From NCBI GenBank assembly GCA_963801045.1, contig CAWDDC010000004.1, positions 1,302,001-1,366,000 of the forward strand: a stretch of 64,000 nucleotides of DNA, given 5' to 3'. Below are positions 6,614 through 14,970 of the stretch, piece by piece (position 1 is the first letter of the stretch; the number at the start of each line of letters is the position of its first letter). Source of the DNA: JACCWP01 sp963801045. GTDB taxonomy: Bacteria; Actinomycetota; Actinomycetes; Propionibacteriales; Nocardioidaceae. Below the pieces are notes generated by a model that saw only the letters and a program-made list of their open reading frames with translations, did no database searches and had not been told where the DNA came from. The translations under genes and the position numbers were made by a program.

Positions 6614-8626
6614 TCAGATGTACGTGAGCACGACGGTGGTGCCCCGCGGCACCATCTCGCCGGCCGCCACCGACTGCCGGGCCACCAGGTCGAAACCCAG
6701 GTAGACGTCGGCCTGCTGCGGGTCGGCCACCAGTCCCACCGCCTCGAGCTGCGCCACGGCGTCGTCGACGCTGGCGCGGAACACGTCCGGCACCTCGACC
6801 AGCTCCGGCCCCTTGGACACGACGAGGTCGATCCGGTCGCCGCGGACGCCGGTGCCGCCGGAGGGGTCCTGGGACAGCACCGAGCCCCGCGGCACGCTGT
6901 CGCTGAACTCGCGGCCGGTGACCTCGACCCGGAAGCCTGCCTCGCGCAGTGCCTCCCGTGCGTCGGCGAACGGTTCGCCGGTGAAGTCCTCGATGTCGAT
7001 CGGCCGGGGTCCCTTGCTGACCACGACGTCGACCCGCGCGTCGGGTCTCAGCATCCGGCCGAGGGGCAGCACGGTCCGGACCACCACGCCCTCGTCGAAC
7101 CGCTCGGACCAGCGCCGGACCTGCTCGCCGAGGGCGAGGCTGGTGTCGGCGAGTGCGTCGTCGGCCTCGCCGACCGTCATGCCGGCGAGGTCGGGGACCG
7201 GGTAGCGCTCCCTGCCGCGGGACAGCGTCACGTCGATGGTGCCGTCATCGAGGATGCGTTCGCCGGGCGCCGGGTCGGTGGCGACCACCGAGCCTGCCGG
7301 GACCCGCTCGGAGTACGCCGTCTCGGCGATCTCCAGGCCGAGCCCGGCGTCGGAGGCCCGCTCCCGCGCCTGTGCCTCGGTCATCTCCAGCAGGCGTGGC
7401 GTCTCGGTGAACCGCCCGACGCCGTACCACCAGCCGCCGAGGCCGGCGAGCAGCGCCAGGACGAGCACGAGAACAAGCCACCACACGCCACGCCGCCGGC
7501 GCCGGGGAGCCGGTGCCGGTGCTCCGCGCTGGGCGGGGGCCGCCGACGGGGGAGGCGGTGGTGGTGCGGCGGCCGCCTCGGCGGGCACCAGACCCACCAC
7601 CAGCGTGTGCTCGTGTCCGTCCGGGGCGGGTGCGGGCTCCGGGGCGTCGGGCGGCACCGGCTCCAGCAGGGGGTCGGGAACGGTGTCCTCGCGCATCTCG
7701 TCCGCGCGGCCGGCCCGGGGCCGGAGGTCGTCGGCGAGCTCGGGATCGTCGCGCACCCCCTGCTCCAGCGCGCTGCGCACCCGGCTCAGCTGGCGCAGCA
7801 GCACGCCCGCGTCGGTGGGCCGCAGGTCCGGGTCGCGCGTGGTCGCCCGGGCCACCAGCGCGTCGACGAAGTCGGGTATCTGCCAGTCGAGGTCCGGCTC
7901 GCTGTCCGAGGGCGGGGGCACGTCGTTGTTGACGTGGCGGTAGGCCACCTGGATCGGCGTCTCGCCCTGGTGCGGCTTGCCCCCGGTCAGCAGCTCGTAG
8001 AGCACGACACCGGCCGCGTAGACGTCGGAGCGAGCGTCGGCGCCCTCACCGAGCACCAGCTCCGGAGCGAGGTACGAGACGGTGCCGATCAGCAGGCCAC
8101 CGGTCGCGGTGGCGGTGGAGTCGGTGCTGATCGCACGTGCCAGACCGAAGTCGGCGACCTTGACACCGCCGCCCGGTGTGATCAGCACGTTCTCGGGCTT
8201 GACGTCGCGGTGCACGATCTTGGCCGCGTGCGCAGCGGCCAGCGCGTCGAGCACCCGCTCCATCAGCTGTACGGCGCGCAGCGGCGGCAACGGGGCCTCG
8301 TCGCTGAGCACGTCGCGCAGGGTGCGTCCGGGCACGTACTCCATCGCCAGGTAGACCAGGCCGTCGTCGTCGCCCTGGTCGAACACCCCGACGACGCCAC
8401 CGTGGTTCAGCCGGGCCGCGGCCCGGGCCTCGCGCACGAAGCGGGCGGCGAAGTCACCGTCCTCGGCCAGGTGCTGGTGCATGATCTTGACCGCGACGGT
8501 GCGGTCGAGCCTGGTGTCCAGGGCCCGGTAGACGGTGGCCATGCCGCCACGTGCGATCCGCGACTGGATCAGGTATCGACCGTCGAGCAGGCGACCGACC
8601 ACGGGGTCGCCGCTCGGTGGGCACAC
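6614..8626 (-). CDS. pknL: PASTA-domain serine/threonine protein kinase, PknL ortholog
   Basis: A 670-residue transmembrane Hanks-type kinase. Its kinase domain (about 17-275) has the glycine loop IARGGMATVY, the ATP lysine in VAVKIM (K47), the catalytic HRDVKPEN (139-145) and DFG (159-161). A proline-rich linker leads to one transmembrane helix (about 378-398), followed by four extracellular PASTA repeats, which in this family bind muropeptides or lipid II. The start is the GTG at 8626, with GGAGGAG 7 nt upstream and a TAGACT -10 box further up. The gene is divergent from the Rv2175c-like gene, as in mycobacteria, where that protein is the PknL substrate. M. tuberculosis PknL lacks PASTA repeats; this protein has them. 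Confidence 0.92.
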   Translation of the reverse strand: MCPPSGDPVVGRLLDGRYLIQSRIARGGMATVYRALDTRLDRTVAVKIMHQHLAEDGDFAARFVREARAAARLNHGGVVGVFDQGDDDGLVYLAMEYVPGRTLRDVLSDEAPLPPLRAVQLMERVLDALAAAHAAKIVHRDVKPENVLITPGGGVKVADFGLARAISTDSTATATGGLLIGTVSYLAPELVLGEGADARSDVYAAGVVLYELLTGGKPHQGETPIQVAYRHVNNDVPPPSDSEPDLDWQIPDFVDALVARATTRDPDLRPTDAGVLLRQLSRVRSALEQGVRDDPELADDLRPRAGRADEMREDTVPDPLLEPVPPDAPEPAPAPDGHEHTLVVGLVPAEAAAAPPPPPPSAAPAQRGAPAPAPRRRRRGVWWLVLVLVLALLAGLGGWWYGVGRFTETPRLLEMTEAQARERASDAGLGLEIAETAYSERVPAGSVVATDPAPGERILDDGTIDVTLSRGRERYPVPDLAGMTVGEADDALADTSLALGEQVRRWSERFDEGVVVRTVLPLGRMLRPDARVDVVVSKGPRPIDIEDFTGEPFADAREALREAGFRVEVTGREFSDSVPRGSVLSQDPSGGTGVRGDRIDLVVSKGPELVEVPDVFRASVDDAVAQLEAVGLVADPQQADVYLGFDLVARQSVAAGEMVPRGTTVVLTYI

Positions 8627-8660
8627 GGGTCTGCTCCTCCGGTCGGCGGCAACCCCGACG

Positions 8661-8666
8661 AGTCTA
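8661..8666 (-). promoter_or_regulatory. -10 box of pknL
   Basis: TAGACT reads on the minus strand at 8666-8661, 35 nt before the pknL start codon. That leaves a short leader containing the GGAGGAG ribosome binding site. Confidence 0.4.
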
Positions 8667-8711
8667 GGCGGCGGAGCCGCGAGCGACTGCGGTCGGCACC
8701 TGCTGGCGTGT

Positions 8712-8717
8712 CAGGCT
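8712..8717 (+). promoter_or_regulatory. -10 box of leaderless Rv2175c-like gene
   Basis: CAGGCT is followed by TGGGGC and the ATG at 8724, the same 6-nt spacing seen at other leaderless starts in the window. Confidence 0.45.
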
Positions 8718-8723
8718 TGGGGC

Positions 8724-9083
8724 ATGAGCACCGATCCCCTCGAGCACCTGGTGGGCGACTGGTTCACCCTGGACGAGGCCGCTGACGCACTCGGCATGAG
8801 TCCCAACCGGGTCCGGCAGCTGGTCCGTGACCACGCGCTCGCGATGGTCCGTACCGAGGGCGCACGGGAGGCCCGGGTGCCGGCCCTGCTGCTGCACGAC
8901 GGGGCCGTGGTCAAAGGGCTGGCCGGCACGCTGACCCTGCTCGACGACGCCGGCTACGACGCGCGCGAGGCGGTCGGCTGGCTGTTCTCGCCGGACGAGT
9001 CGTTGCCCGGTCGTCCGGTCGACGCGCTGCGCGAGCACCGCATCCACGAGGTACGCCGCAGGGCGCAGGCACTCGGCTTCTGA
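8724..9083 (+). CDS. Rv2175c-like winged-helix DNA-binding protein, likely PknL substrate
   Basis: A 119-residue protein with an N-terminal helix-turn-helix (FTLDEAADALGMSPNRVRQLVRDHAL) and a C-terminal helical segment ending in EHRIHEVRRRAQALGF. Sequence pattern, size and position next to pknL match M. tuberculosis Rv2175c, a DNA-binding protein phosphorylated by PknL; the functional link here is inferred. It is divergent from pknL, with 97 nt between the starts. Its stop codon is embedded in a perfect palindrome shared with the convergent polyprenyl synthase gene. Confidence 0.85.
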   Translation: MSTDPLEHLVGDWFTLDEAADALGMSPNRVRQLVRDHALAMVRTEGAREARVPALLLHDGAVVKGLAGTLTLLDDAGYDAREAVGWLFSPDESLPGRPVDALREHRIHEVRRRAQALGF

Positions 9084-9099
9084 CCCGGCGCCGGGTCAG
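9080..9099. terminator. Perfect 20-bp palindrome spanning two convergent stop codons
   Basis: CTGACCCGGCGCCGGGTCAG is a perfect palindrome. Its TGA (9081-9083) ends the Rv2175c-like gene, and the mirrored TGA (minus strand, 9098-9096) ends the polyprenyl synthase gene. It is GC-rich and lies between convergent genes, so a bidirectional terminator is likely. Confidence 0.6.
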
Positions 9100-10154
9100 C
9101 GGGAGCGCTGCAGGGCCGCCGCGGCGAGGGTCGTCAGCCGCTCGCGCACGTCGTCACCCACCGTGAGCGCGTCCAGCGCGGACAGCGCCTCTGCCTCCAG
9201 CTCGGCGATCGTCTGCTCCATGCTCGCCAGGGCCCCGCACCCGACGATGAGCTCGCGCAGCCGGCGCAGCCCGGCCGCGTCGAGGTCGGGGTCGCCCACC
9301 AGCCGGTCGAGCGTCTGCCGCTCGTCGGCCCCGACCCTGCCGGCGGTGCGGGCCAGCAGCACCGTGCGCTTGCCCTCCCGGAGGTCGTCGCCGGCGGGCT
9401 TGCCGGTCTCGTCGGGGTCACCGAACACGCCGAGCACGTCGTCGCGCAGCTGGAAGGCCACGCCGACGGGGGTGCCGTAGGCGGTCAGGTCGGTCAGCAG
9501 TGCGTCGTCGCCACCGCCGAGGGCTGCCCCCAGGTGCAGCGGCCGGACCACGGTGTACGACGCGGACTTGTAGCGGACCACCCGGAGGGCCATGTCCTCG
9601 TCGCTTGTCGCGGTGGCTTGAGCCACCAGGTCGAGGTACTGGCCGGTGGTGACCTCGGTCGTGCACGCGTCGAACCACGGCGCGCCGCGGTCGACCGTCG
9701 CAGGGTCGAGGCCGCACCCGCGCAGCATCTCGTGCGCCCAGGTGAGCAACAGGTCGCCGAGCAGCACCGCCGCACCAGCGCCGAACCGCCCCGGGTCGCC
9801 GCGCCAGCCCGCGTCGCGGTGCCGGCGCTCGAAGCCGCGGTGCACCGACGGCCGGCCGCGCCGGGTGTCGGACCCGTCGACCAGGTCGTCGTGCACGAGT
9901 GCGCTCGCGTGCAGCAGCTCCAGCGACGCGGCCGCCCGCAACAGCCGGTCGTCGTCGGGCGCGCCGCCCGCCGCCTGCCAGCCGGCGACGCAGAAGGCCG
10001 GCCGGAGCCGCTTTCCCCCCGCGACCGCTGCCGCCGCCTCGTCCAGCAGCGGCTCGGTCTCGGGGCCCATCGCGGACAGCAGGGCCCGCCGGCCGGCGAG
10101 GAAGTCGTCGAGGTGCTCCTGGACCCGCGCACCGAGACCGGACGAAACGCTCAT
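9096..10154 (-). CDS. Polyprenyl (isoprenyl) diphosphate synthase, IdsA2-like
   Basis: A 352-residue all-alpha trans-prenyltransferase that condenses isopentenyl diphosphate with allylic diphosphates. The first aspartate-rich motif is in LVHDDLVDGSDTRRG and the second in QLRDDVLGVFGDPDETGKP; GGKRLRPAF is the conserved substrate-binding segment. The start is the ATG at 10154, which lies 7 nt after a TAGGCT -10 box, so the transcript is probably leaderless. Position between the Rv2175c-like gene and metF mirrors mycobacterial idsA2. Chain length is not determined: the residues before the first DDxxD (ELLHASALVH) suggest geranylgeranyl or longer, which is only inference. Confidence 0.88.
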   Translation of the reverse strand: MSVSSGLGARVQEHLDDFLAGRRALLSAMGPETEPLLDEAAAAVAGGKRLRPAFCVAGWQAAGGAPDDDRLLRAAASLELLHASALVHDDLVDGSDTRRGRPSVHRGFERRHRDAGWRGDPGRFGAGAAVLLGDLLLTWAHEMLRGCGLDPATVDRGAPWFDACTTEVTTGQYLDLVAQATATSDEDMALRVVRYKSASYTVVRPLHLGAALGGGDDALLTDLTAYGTPVGVAFQLRDDVLGVFGDPDETGKPAGDDLREGKRTVLLARTAGRVGADERQTLDRLVGDPDLDAAGLRRLRELIVGCGALASMEQTIAELEAEALSALDALTVGDDVRERLTTLAAAALQRSR

Positions 10155-10161
10155 CCGGGAG

Positions 10162-10171
10162 AGCCTAGCCT
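10162..10171. promoter_or_regulatory. Overlapping divergent -10 boxes for the polyprenyl synthase and metF
   Basis: On the plus strand TAGCCT (10166-10171) is followed by 7 nt and the metF ATG at 10179. On the minus strand TAGGCT (10167-10162) is followed by 7 nt and the polyprenyl synthase ATG at 10154. The two hexamers share the central TA, so both leaderless promoters sit in a 24-bp intergenic gap. Confidence 0.6.
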
Positions 10172-10178
10172 TGGGGCC

Positions 10179-11078
10179 ATGTCGACCGAACCGAGCACGC
10201 GACCCCGCCTGCGCGACGTGTTGGCCTCGGGGGAGCGGTCCTTCTCGTTCGAGTTCTTCCCGCCCAAGGACGACGCCGGCGAGCGCCGGCTGTGGACGGC
10301 GATCCGTGAGCTCGAACCACTCGACCCGACCTTCGTGTCCGTCACGTACGGCGCCGGCGGCTCCACCCGCGGCCGGACCGTACGGATCACCGGCGGGATC
10401 GCCGAGCACACCACGCTGCGCCCGGTGGGGCACCTGACCTGCGTCGGCCAGGACGTCGCCGAGCTGCGCACCGTCGTCGGCGCGTACGCCGACGCGGGGG
10501 TCAAGGACATGCTGGTGCTGCGCGGCGACCCCCCGGACGGCCCCGGCGCCACCTGGGAGCCGCACCCCCAGGGTCTCGACCACGCGGTGCAGCTGGTCCA
10601 GCTGGTGCGTTCGCTCGGCGACTTCACCGTGGGCGTCGCCGCCTTCTGCGAGGGGCACCCGGAGGCCCTGAGCCTGGAGGCCGACGCCCGGGTGCTGGCC
10701 GAGAAGCAGCGGGCCGGTGCCGACTTCGCCGCGACCCAGCTGTTCTTCCGCCCCGACGACTACTTCCGGCTGGTCGAGCGGGCCGACGCCGCAGGCTGCG
10801 ACATGCCGATCCTGCCCGGCATCATGCCGGTCACCAACCTGCGCCAGGTGCAGCGCTTCGCCGAGCTGTCCGGCTCTGCCGTGCCCCGCGAGGTCGTCGA
10901 GCGGCTGGAGCCGCTGCACGACGACCCGCAGGCGCTGCGGGCCGAGGGCGTGCAGGTGGCGACCGAGCTGTGCGAGACGCTGCTCGCAGGCGGGGCTCCG
11001 GGGCTGCACTACTACACGTTGAACCGGTCCACGGCCACCCGCGAGATCCACGCCGCCCTGGGCCTGGCCGCCCGCTGA
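10179..11078 (+). CDS. metF: 5,10-methylenetetrahydrofolate reductase
   Basis: A 299-residue FAD-dependent TIM-barrel enzyme that reduces methylene-THF to methyl-THF for methionine synthesis. Family landmarks are FSFEFFPPKDD at the N-terminus, the FVSVTYGAGGSTR loop, the MLVLRGDPP segment, ATQLFFRPDDYF and the PILPGIMPV strand. Length is typical of bacterial MetF. The ATG start is fixed by the leaderless -10 box. It is divergent from the polyprenyl synthase gene and followed by an 11-bp tandem repeat. Confidence 0.94.
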   Translation: MSTEPSTRPRLRDVLASGERSFSFEFFPPKDDAGERRLWTAIRELEPLDPTFVSVTYGAGGSTRGRTVRITGGIAEHTTLRPVGHLTCVGQDVAELRTVVGAYADAGVKDMLVLRGDPPDGPGATWEPHPQGLDHAVQLVQLVRSLGDFTVGVAAFCEGHPEALSLEADARVLAEKQRAGADFAATQLFFRPDDYFRLVERADAAGCDMPILPGIMPVTNLRQVQRFAELSGSAVPREVVERLEPLHDDPQALRAEGVQVATELCETLLAGGAPGLHYYTLNRSTATREIHAALGLAAR

Positions 11079-11083
11079 GCCAA

Positions 11084-11150
11084 CCGACCGTGGGCCGACC
11101 GTGGGCCGACCGTGGGCCGACCCGTGAGCCGACCGTGAGTCGGACCCTCG
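11084..11150 (+). repeat. 11-bp tandem repeat downstream of metF
   Basis: About five or six units of CCGACCGTGGG, with later units drifting to CCGACCCGTGAG, start 6 nt after the metF stop. A similar 11-nt array built on CCGACAGCCCG follows the DUF3040 gene at 32971. Confidence 0.7.
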
Positions 11151-11251
11151 GCCAGCGCCCTGACCCGGAATAGTCATCTTCATCCCCCGAACGGAGGATG
11201 TCGTGGTGTGTCGGCACGTATCAGGACCCGTGTCGGACGATCCTGGATCGC

Positions 11252-11518
11252 ATGAGCACGCGTCCGCACCTCGGCAAGGCGTCCCTCGGCCTGCTGGCCG
11301 TCGTCGCCGGGCTCGGGTGCGCCCTGCTCGTGGTCGCGCTCGCCGCCGGAGGGGTGTCCGCCGAGATGCGCGACGGCGCGGTGATGCTGGCCTGGAGCGC
11401 CGGCATCCTGGCCGCGCTGCTGGCCGTGCTCGCCGTCCAGGAGCACACCGACCCGGACGACGACCCCCGCTACCTGCAGACCATCGTGCGCGGCCTGCGC
11501 CAGGAGTGGCGGCGCTGA
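11252..11518 (+). CDS. Small two-helix membrane protein, function unknown
   Basis: An 88-residue protein from ATG 11252 with two hydrophobic stretches (LGLLAVVAGLGCALLVVALAA and VMLAWSAGILAALLAVLAVQ, given by their main parts) and a charged C-terminal tail (RYLQTIVRGLRQEWRR). I do not recognise the family. The frame stays open upstream to 11198, but no good ribosome binding site supports a longer form. The stop sits in a short inverted repeat (TGAGC/GCTCA at 11516-11529) shared with the convergent oxidoreductase gene. Confidence 0.6.
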   Translation: MSTRPHLGKASLGLLAVVAGLGCALLVVALAAGGVSAEMRDGAVMLAWSAGILAALLAVLAVQEHTDPDDDPRYLQTIVRGLRQEWRR

Positions 11519-11526
11519 GCCGCTGC

Positions 11527-12867
11527 TCACGAACCCACCCGGGGAACCGACCCCAGCAGCGTCGCTGCCTGGGCGGCGCCGAGCCCGGTGAGCACCAGCC
11601 CGGCGCCCGGGTGCGCCGATGCCCCCACGCAGTGCAGGCCCGGCACCCCGCTGTCGGGCCGCGCCCGCTGCTGCACCGTGCGCCAGCCCCGCCAGGCCAC
11701 ACCGAGCGGTGAGCACCCGTCCGCGGCGACCTGGTCGGTCGCGGACAGGTCCAGCCGGGTGACGACGTGCGGGCGCAGGTCGAGTCCGCGGCGAACCAGC
11801 GTGACCAGCGGGTCCTCGCCGGCTCCTCGGTGCAACAGCGTCCACGCTGCGTGCCCGTCCGGTGCGTCGCCCCCGGTGCGGAGCACGAGCAGCGGGTCGC
11901 CGTGCCACATGGTCTCGACCGGGAGGTCAGGAAGCCGCACCGGCTCACCGGCGCGGTCGACGGCATCCTGCCGCAGCCCGAGGTGCGCGACGGCGGCCGG
12001 GATGGCGGGGACCGTACGCGCGACCGCCGGCAGCCACGTCGCCAACCCGCGCGGGTCGGCCGCCCAGACGACGGCATCGGCCTCGAGCGATGTGCCGTCG
12101 GCCAGCTCGACGCCGGTGGTGCGCCCGTCCACCACCTGAGGTCCTCGGGCCTCCGTGCGGGTGTGCACCTCGACCCCCCGCTCCCCGAGCCGTGAGACCA
12201 GCGCCGCCAGCAGCGCCGGGATGCCGCCCTCGAAGCGCCACCGCCCGAGGGTCCGTTCGACGTAGTGCGTCACCGCGGCGGCGGCGGGCACCCGGCGCGG
12301 TTCCTGGCCGTCGAGCACCAGCCGGTCGAGCACCAGCGGGTGCAGCCGTTCGTCGCGCAGCCGGCGCAAGTGCCGGGTGACCGGACGCCGCGGCAGCGCC
12401 CGCCGGGTGTCCGTGTCGACGCGACCGGCGAACGGCACCTCGAGCACGCGGGTGCGCAGGTCGTCCCACACCGGGGCGAAGCCGTCGACCCAGTCCGCCC
12501 AGGCCCCACCGGCACCGGTGCCCAGCGCGGTGTCGACCACGTCGACCTGGTCGGACCGCCTGCCCATCGGCAGGTCGAGCACGATCCCGTCGTCGAGCAC
12601 GTGCCGGCGCCCCGGCACCACCGGCACCAGCTCGAGCTCGCGCTCGAGCGGACGGCCGGACTTGCGGAACAGGTCACGCAGCACGGCCGGCGCCGCGGTC
12701 GTCACCGGCCCGGGGTCCCAGGCGAAGCCGTCGCGGTGCCGGCGGCGCAGGGTGCCGCCCAGCTCGTCGTCGCGTTCCAGCAGCACCACCTGGTGGCCGA
12801 GCCGCGCGGCGCGTACGGATGCGGCGATGCCGCCGAACCCCCCGCCGACGACCACGACGCGTCCCAC
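11527..12867 (-). CDS. Phytoene-desaturase-like FAD/NAD(P) oxidoreductase
   Basis: A 446-residue flavoprotein. The N-terminal dinucleotide fold VVVVGGGFGGIAASVRAARLG with LLERDDELGGTLRR matches the CrtI/amine-oxidase superfamily. The C-terminal FAD segment GLHCVGASAHPGAGLVLTGLGAAQAA is the CrtI-type signature. Carotenoid or isoprenoid desaturation is the usual role, and a polyprenyl synthase lies 1.4 kb away, but no phytoene synthase is in the window, so the substrate is uncertain. The GTG start at 12867 lies 6 nt after a TAGCCT box, suggesting a leaderless transcript. Confidence 0.8.
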   Translation of the reverse strand: MGRVVVVGGGFGGIAASVRAARLGHQVVLLERDDELGGTLRRRHRDGFAWDPGPVTTAAPAVLRDLFRKSGRPLERELELVPVVPGRRHVLDDGIVLDLPMGRRSDQVDVVDTALGTGAGGAWADWVDGFAPVWDDLRTRVLEVPFAGRVDTDTRRALPRRPVTRHLRRLRDERLHPLVLDRLVLDGQEPRRVPAAAAVTHYVERTLGRWRFEGGIPALLAALVSRLGERGVEVHTRTEARGPQVVDGRTTGVELADGTSLEADAVVWAADPRGLATWLPAVARTVPAIPAAVAHLGLRQDAVDRAGEPVRLPDLPVETMWHGDPLLVLRTGGDAPDGHAAWTLLHRGAGEDPLVTLVRRGLDLRPHVVTRLDLSATDQVAADGCSPLGVAWRGWRTVQQRARPDSGVPGLHCVGASAHPGAGLVLTGLGAAQAATLLGSVPRVGS

Positions 12868-12873
12868 GGCCGC

Positions 12874-12879
12874 AGGCTA
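12874..12879 (-). promoter_or_regulatory. -10 box of leaderless FAD oxidoreductase gene
   Basis: TAGCCT on the minus strand (12879-12874) is followed by 6 nt and the GTG at 12867-12865. Confidence 0.45.
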
Positions 12880-12931
12880 TCCGTCTCGGTTGCCCGGTTT
12901 GGGGGATGGCGACCGGGGGCAGGACACCGGC

Positions 12932-14866
12932 ATGACGTCTGCCTCTGGCCGGCTCGCCGCCGGCGCTACCGCCCTGCTCGCGCTCGGCCTGGGTGCTGCG
13001 CTGCTCGCCCCCGCCTCGGCCACCGCGCCGGCCGGCGACGGCCCGTCCGCGCGCGTCGACTGCGCGTCGGTGCTGGGCACCCAGACCAGGCAGGCCGCCT
13101 TCGGTGCCGCCGCCCGCGCCGCCGGCGTGCCGGCGCCGGTGCTGCTGGCGGTGTCGTACCTGGAGTCGCGCTGGGACGACCACGGTTCGAGCCCGAGCAC
13201 CGCCGGGGGCTACGGCCCGATGCACCTCACCGATGTCGCGGCCGAGCAGGCCGACGGCCGCGGCCTCGGTCCTGACCGGCTGCCTGAGCAGTCACTCGCC
13301 ACCGCGCACGCGGCCGCCGGGCTCACCGGCGTATCGGTGTCCCAGCTCACCCGCGACGACGCCGCGAACATCTGCGGCGGCGCCGCCCTGCTCGCGGACC
13401 ACCAGCGCGAGCTCGGCCACCCGGTGGGCACGGGCACCGACCTCGCCGGTTGGTACGCCGCCGTCGCGACGTACTCCACTGCTGCCGACCGGGCGACCGC
13501 AGCCCGGTTCGCCGACGAGACCTACCGGGTGCTGGAGCACGGCCAGCAGCGCACCACCAACGACGGCGAACGGGTCCGCCTCGCTGCGCACCCCCGGGTG
13601 TCCGCAGCGACCACGCAACTGGCCGACGCCGGCTTCACGACCGCCGCCGCGGACGCCAACACCGACTGCCCAACCGTGCTGGACTGCGAGTGGATCCCGG
13701 CGCCCTACGAGCAGTACGGCCGGACCCCCGGCGAGTACGGCAACCACGACCTGGCCAACCGGCCGAACGACCTGTCCATCGACTACATCGTCATCCACGA
13801 CACAGAGACCAGCTACCAGGGCACGCTCGACCTGGTGCAGGACCCGGAGTACGTGTCCTGGCAGTACACGTTGCGCTCCAGTGACGGTCACATCGCCCAG
13901 CACGTACGTCCGGGCGACGTCGCCTGGCAGGCCGGCAACTGGTACATCAACTCGCACTCGATCGGTCTCGAGCACGAGGGCTTCGCCGCCGAGGGCGCGA
14001 GCTGGTTCACCGAGTCGATGTACCGCTCCTCGGCGCAGCTGGTGCGCTATCTCACCGCCCAGTACGAGATCCCGCGCGACCGCGCCCACATCATCGGCCA
14101 CGACCAGGTGCCGGGCACGATCCCGTCGACGGTCGCAGGCATGCACTGGGACCCGGGCCCGTACTGGGACTGGGAGCACTACATGCGGCTGCTGCGCGCC
14201 CCGATCACGTCCGAGCCCGGCGGCGCCGACGACCTGGTCACGGTGCGTCCGGGGTTCGCGGGCAACGAGCAGCCGGTCACCGGGTGCGGCGAGACCGCGG
14301 GCGAGCCGTGCGCCGCGCAGGCCACCAACTTCGTCTATCTCCACCAGCGCCCCAGGGCCAGCTCCCCACTGGTGCTCGATGCGGGCCTGCACCCCGAGGA
14401 CACGGCGAGCACCACCGAGGTCGCGGACATCGGCGCCCGTGCCGCGGCCGGGCAGGAGCTGGTGGTGGCCGCCCGGCGGCACGGCTGGCTGAAGGTCTGG
14501 TGGCTCGGCGAGGCGGGCTGGATCGACAACACGCCGCGGGTCGTGGTGCCGACCGCCGGAGCCGCGGTGACCGCGGTCGGCGACGCACCGGTCCCGGTCT
14601 ACGGGCGGGCCTACCCGGAGGAGGCGGCCTACCCGGACACCATTCCGTACCAGACGATCGAGCCGCTGCAGTACGCGATCCAGCCGGGGCAGCGATACGT
14701 CCTCGCCGATGCCTCGGTCGCCACCGACTACTACTACGCGAAGTCCTACAACGACTCCGTCCCCGACGACCACACCGTGGTCCGCGGCGGGATGCGCTAC
14801 TACCAGATCTGGTTCGGCCACCGGGCCGCGTTCGTGGCCGCCTCCGACGTCACAGTGGTGCGCTGA
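12932..14866 (+). CDS. Secreted N-acetylmuramoyl-L-alanine amidase (PGRP/Amidase_2) with N-terminal lysozyme-like domain
   Basis: A 644-residue exported protein. The start ATG 12932 has AGGA upstream and begins a signal peptide ending near PASATA. Residues about 45-150 look like a lytic-transglycosylase/lysozyme fold (LLAVSYLESRWDDHG, GGYGPMHLTD). The zinc amidase domain starts near 285, with metal residues in IDYIVIHDTETS, IGLEHEGF and the IIGHDQVPG/GMHWDPGPYWDW segment. The last 220 residues resemble repeated SH3-like wall-binding segments (NFVYLHQRPRASSP, ELVVAARRHGWLKVWW). It would cut the bond between MurNAc and the stem peptide during wall remodelling. Confidence 0.85.
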   Translation: MTSASGRLAAGATALLALGLGAALLAPASATAPAGDGPSARVDCASVLGTQTRQAAFGAAARAAGVPAPVLLAVSYLESRWDDHGSSPSTAGGYGPMHLTDVAAEQADGRGLGPDRLPEQSLATAHAAAGLTGVSVSQLTRDDAANICGGAALLADHQRELGHPVGTGTDLAGWYAAVATYSTAADRATAARFADETYRVLEHGQQRTTNDGERVRLAAHPRVSAATTQLADAGFTTAAADANTDCPTVLDCEWIPAPYEQYGRTPGEYGNHDLANRPNDLSIDYIVIHDTETSYQGTLDLVQDPEYVSWQYTLRSSDGHIAQHVRPGDVAWQAGNWYINSHSIGLEHEGFAAEGASWFTESMYRSSAQLVRYLTAQYEIPRDRAHIIGHDQVPGTIPSTVAGMHWDPGPYWDWEHYMRLLRAPITSEPGGADDLVTVRPGFAGNEQPVTGCGETAGEPCAAQATNFVYLHQRPRASSPLVLDAGLHPEDTASTTEVADIGARAAAGQELVVAARRHGWLKVWWLGEAGWIDNTPRVVVPTAGAAVTAVGDAPVPVYGRAYPEEAAYPDTIPYQTIEPLQYAIQPGQRYVLADASVATDYYYAKSYNDSVPDDHTVVRGGMRYYQIWFGHRAAFVAASDVTVVR

Positions 14867-14873
14867 CGGCTGG

Positions 14874-14935
14874 TTTCCCAAGGGACCTTGGGAAAACGTC
14901 ACCGCTCACGTGTGGCTACACGTGAGTGGTGACGT
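14874..14935. repeat. Pair of intergenic palindromes between convergent genes
   Basis: The first palindrome is TTTCCCAAGG (14874-14883) with CCTTGGGAAA (14886-14895). The second has 18-bp arms, ACGTCACCGCTCACGTGT (14896-14913) and ACACGTGAGTGGTGACGT (14918-14935), with a single G/T position that can wobble in RNA. They lie between the convergent amidase and secreted-protein genes and probably terminate both. Much of the second palindrome recurs at 25191-25242. Confidence 0.75.
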
Positions 14936-14970
14936 CAACACGTGACCGGTCCGGGTGGCGCAACGAGGGT

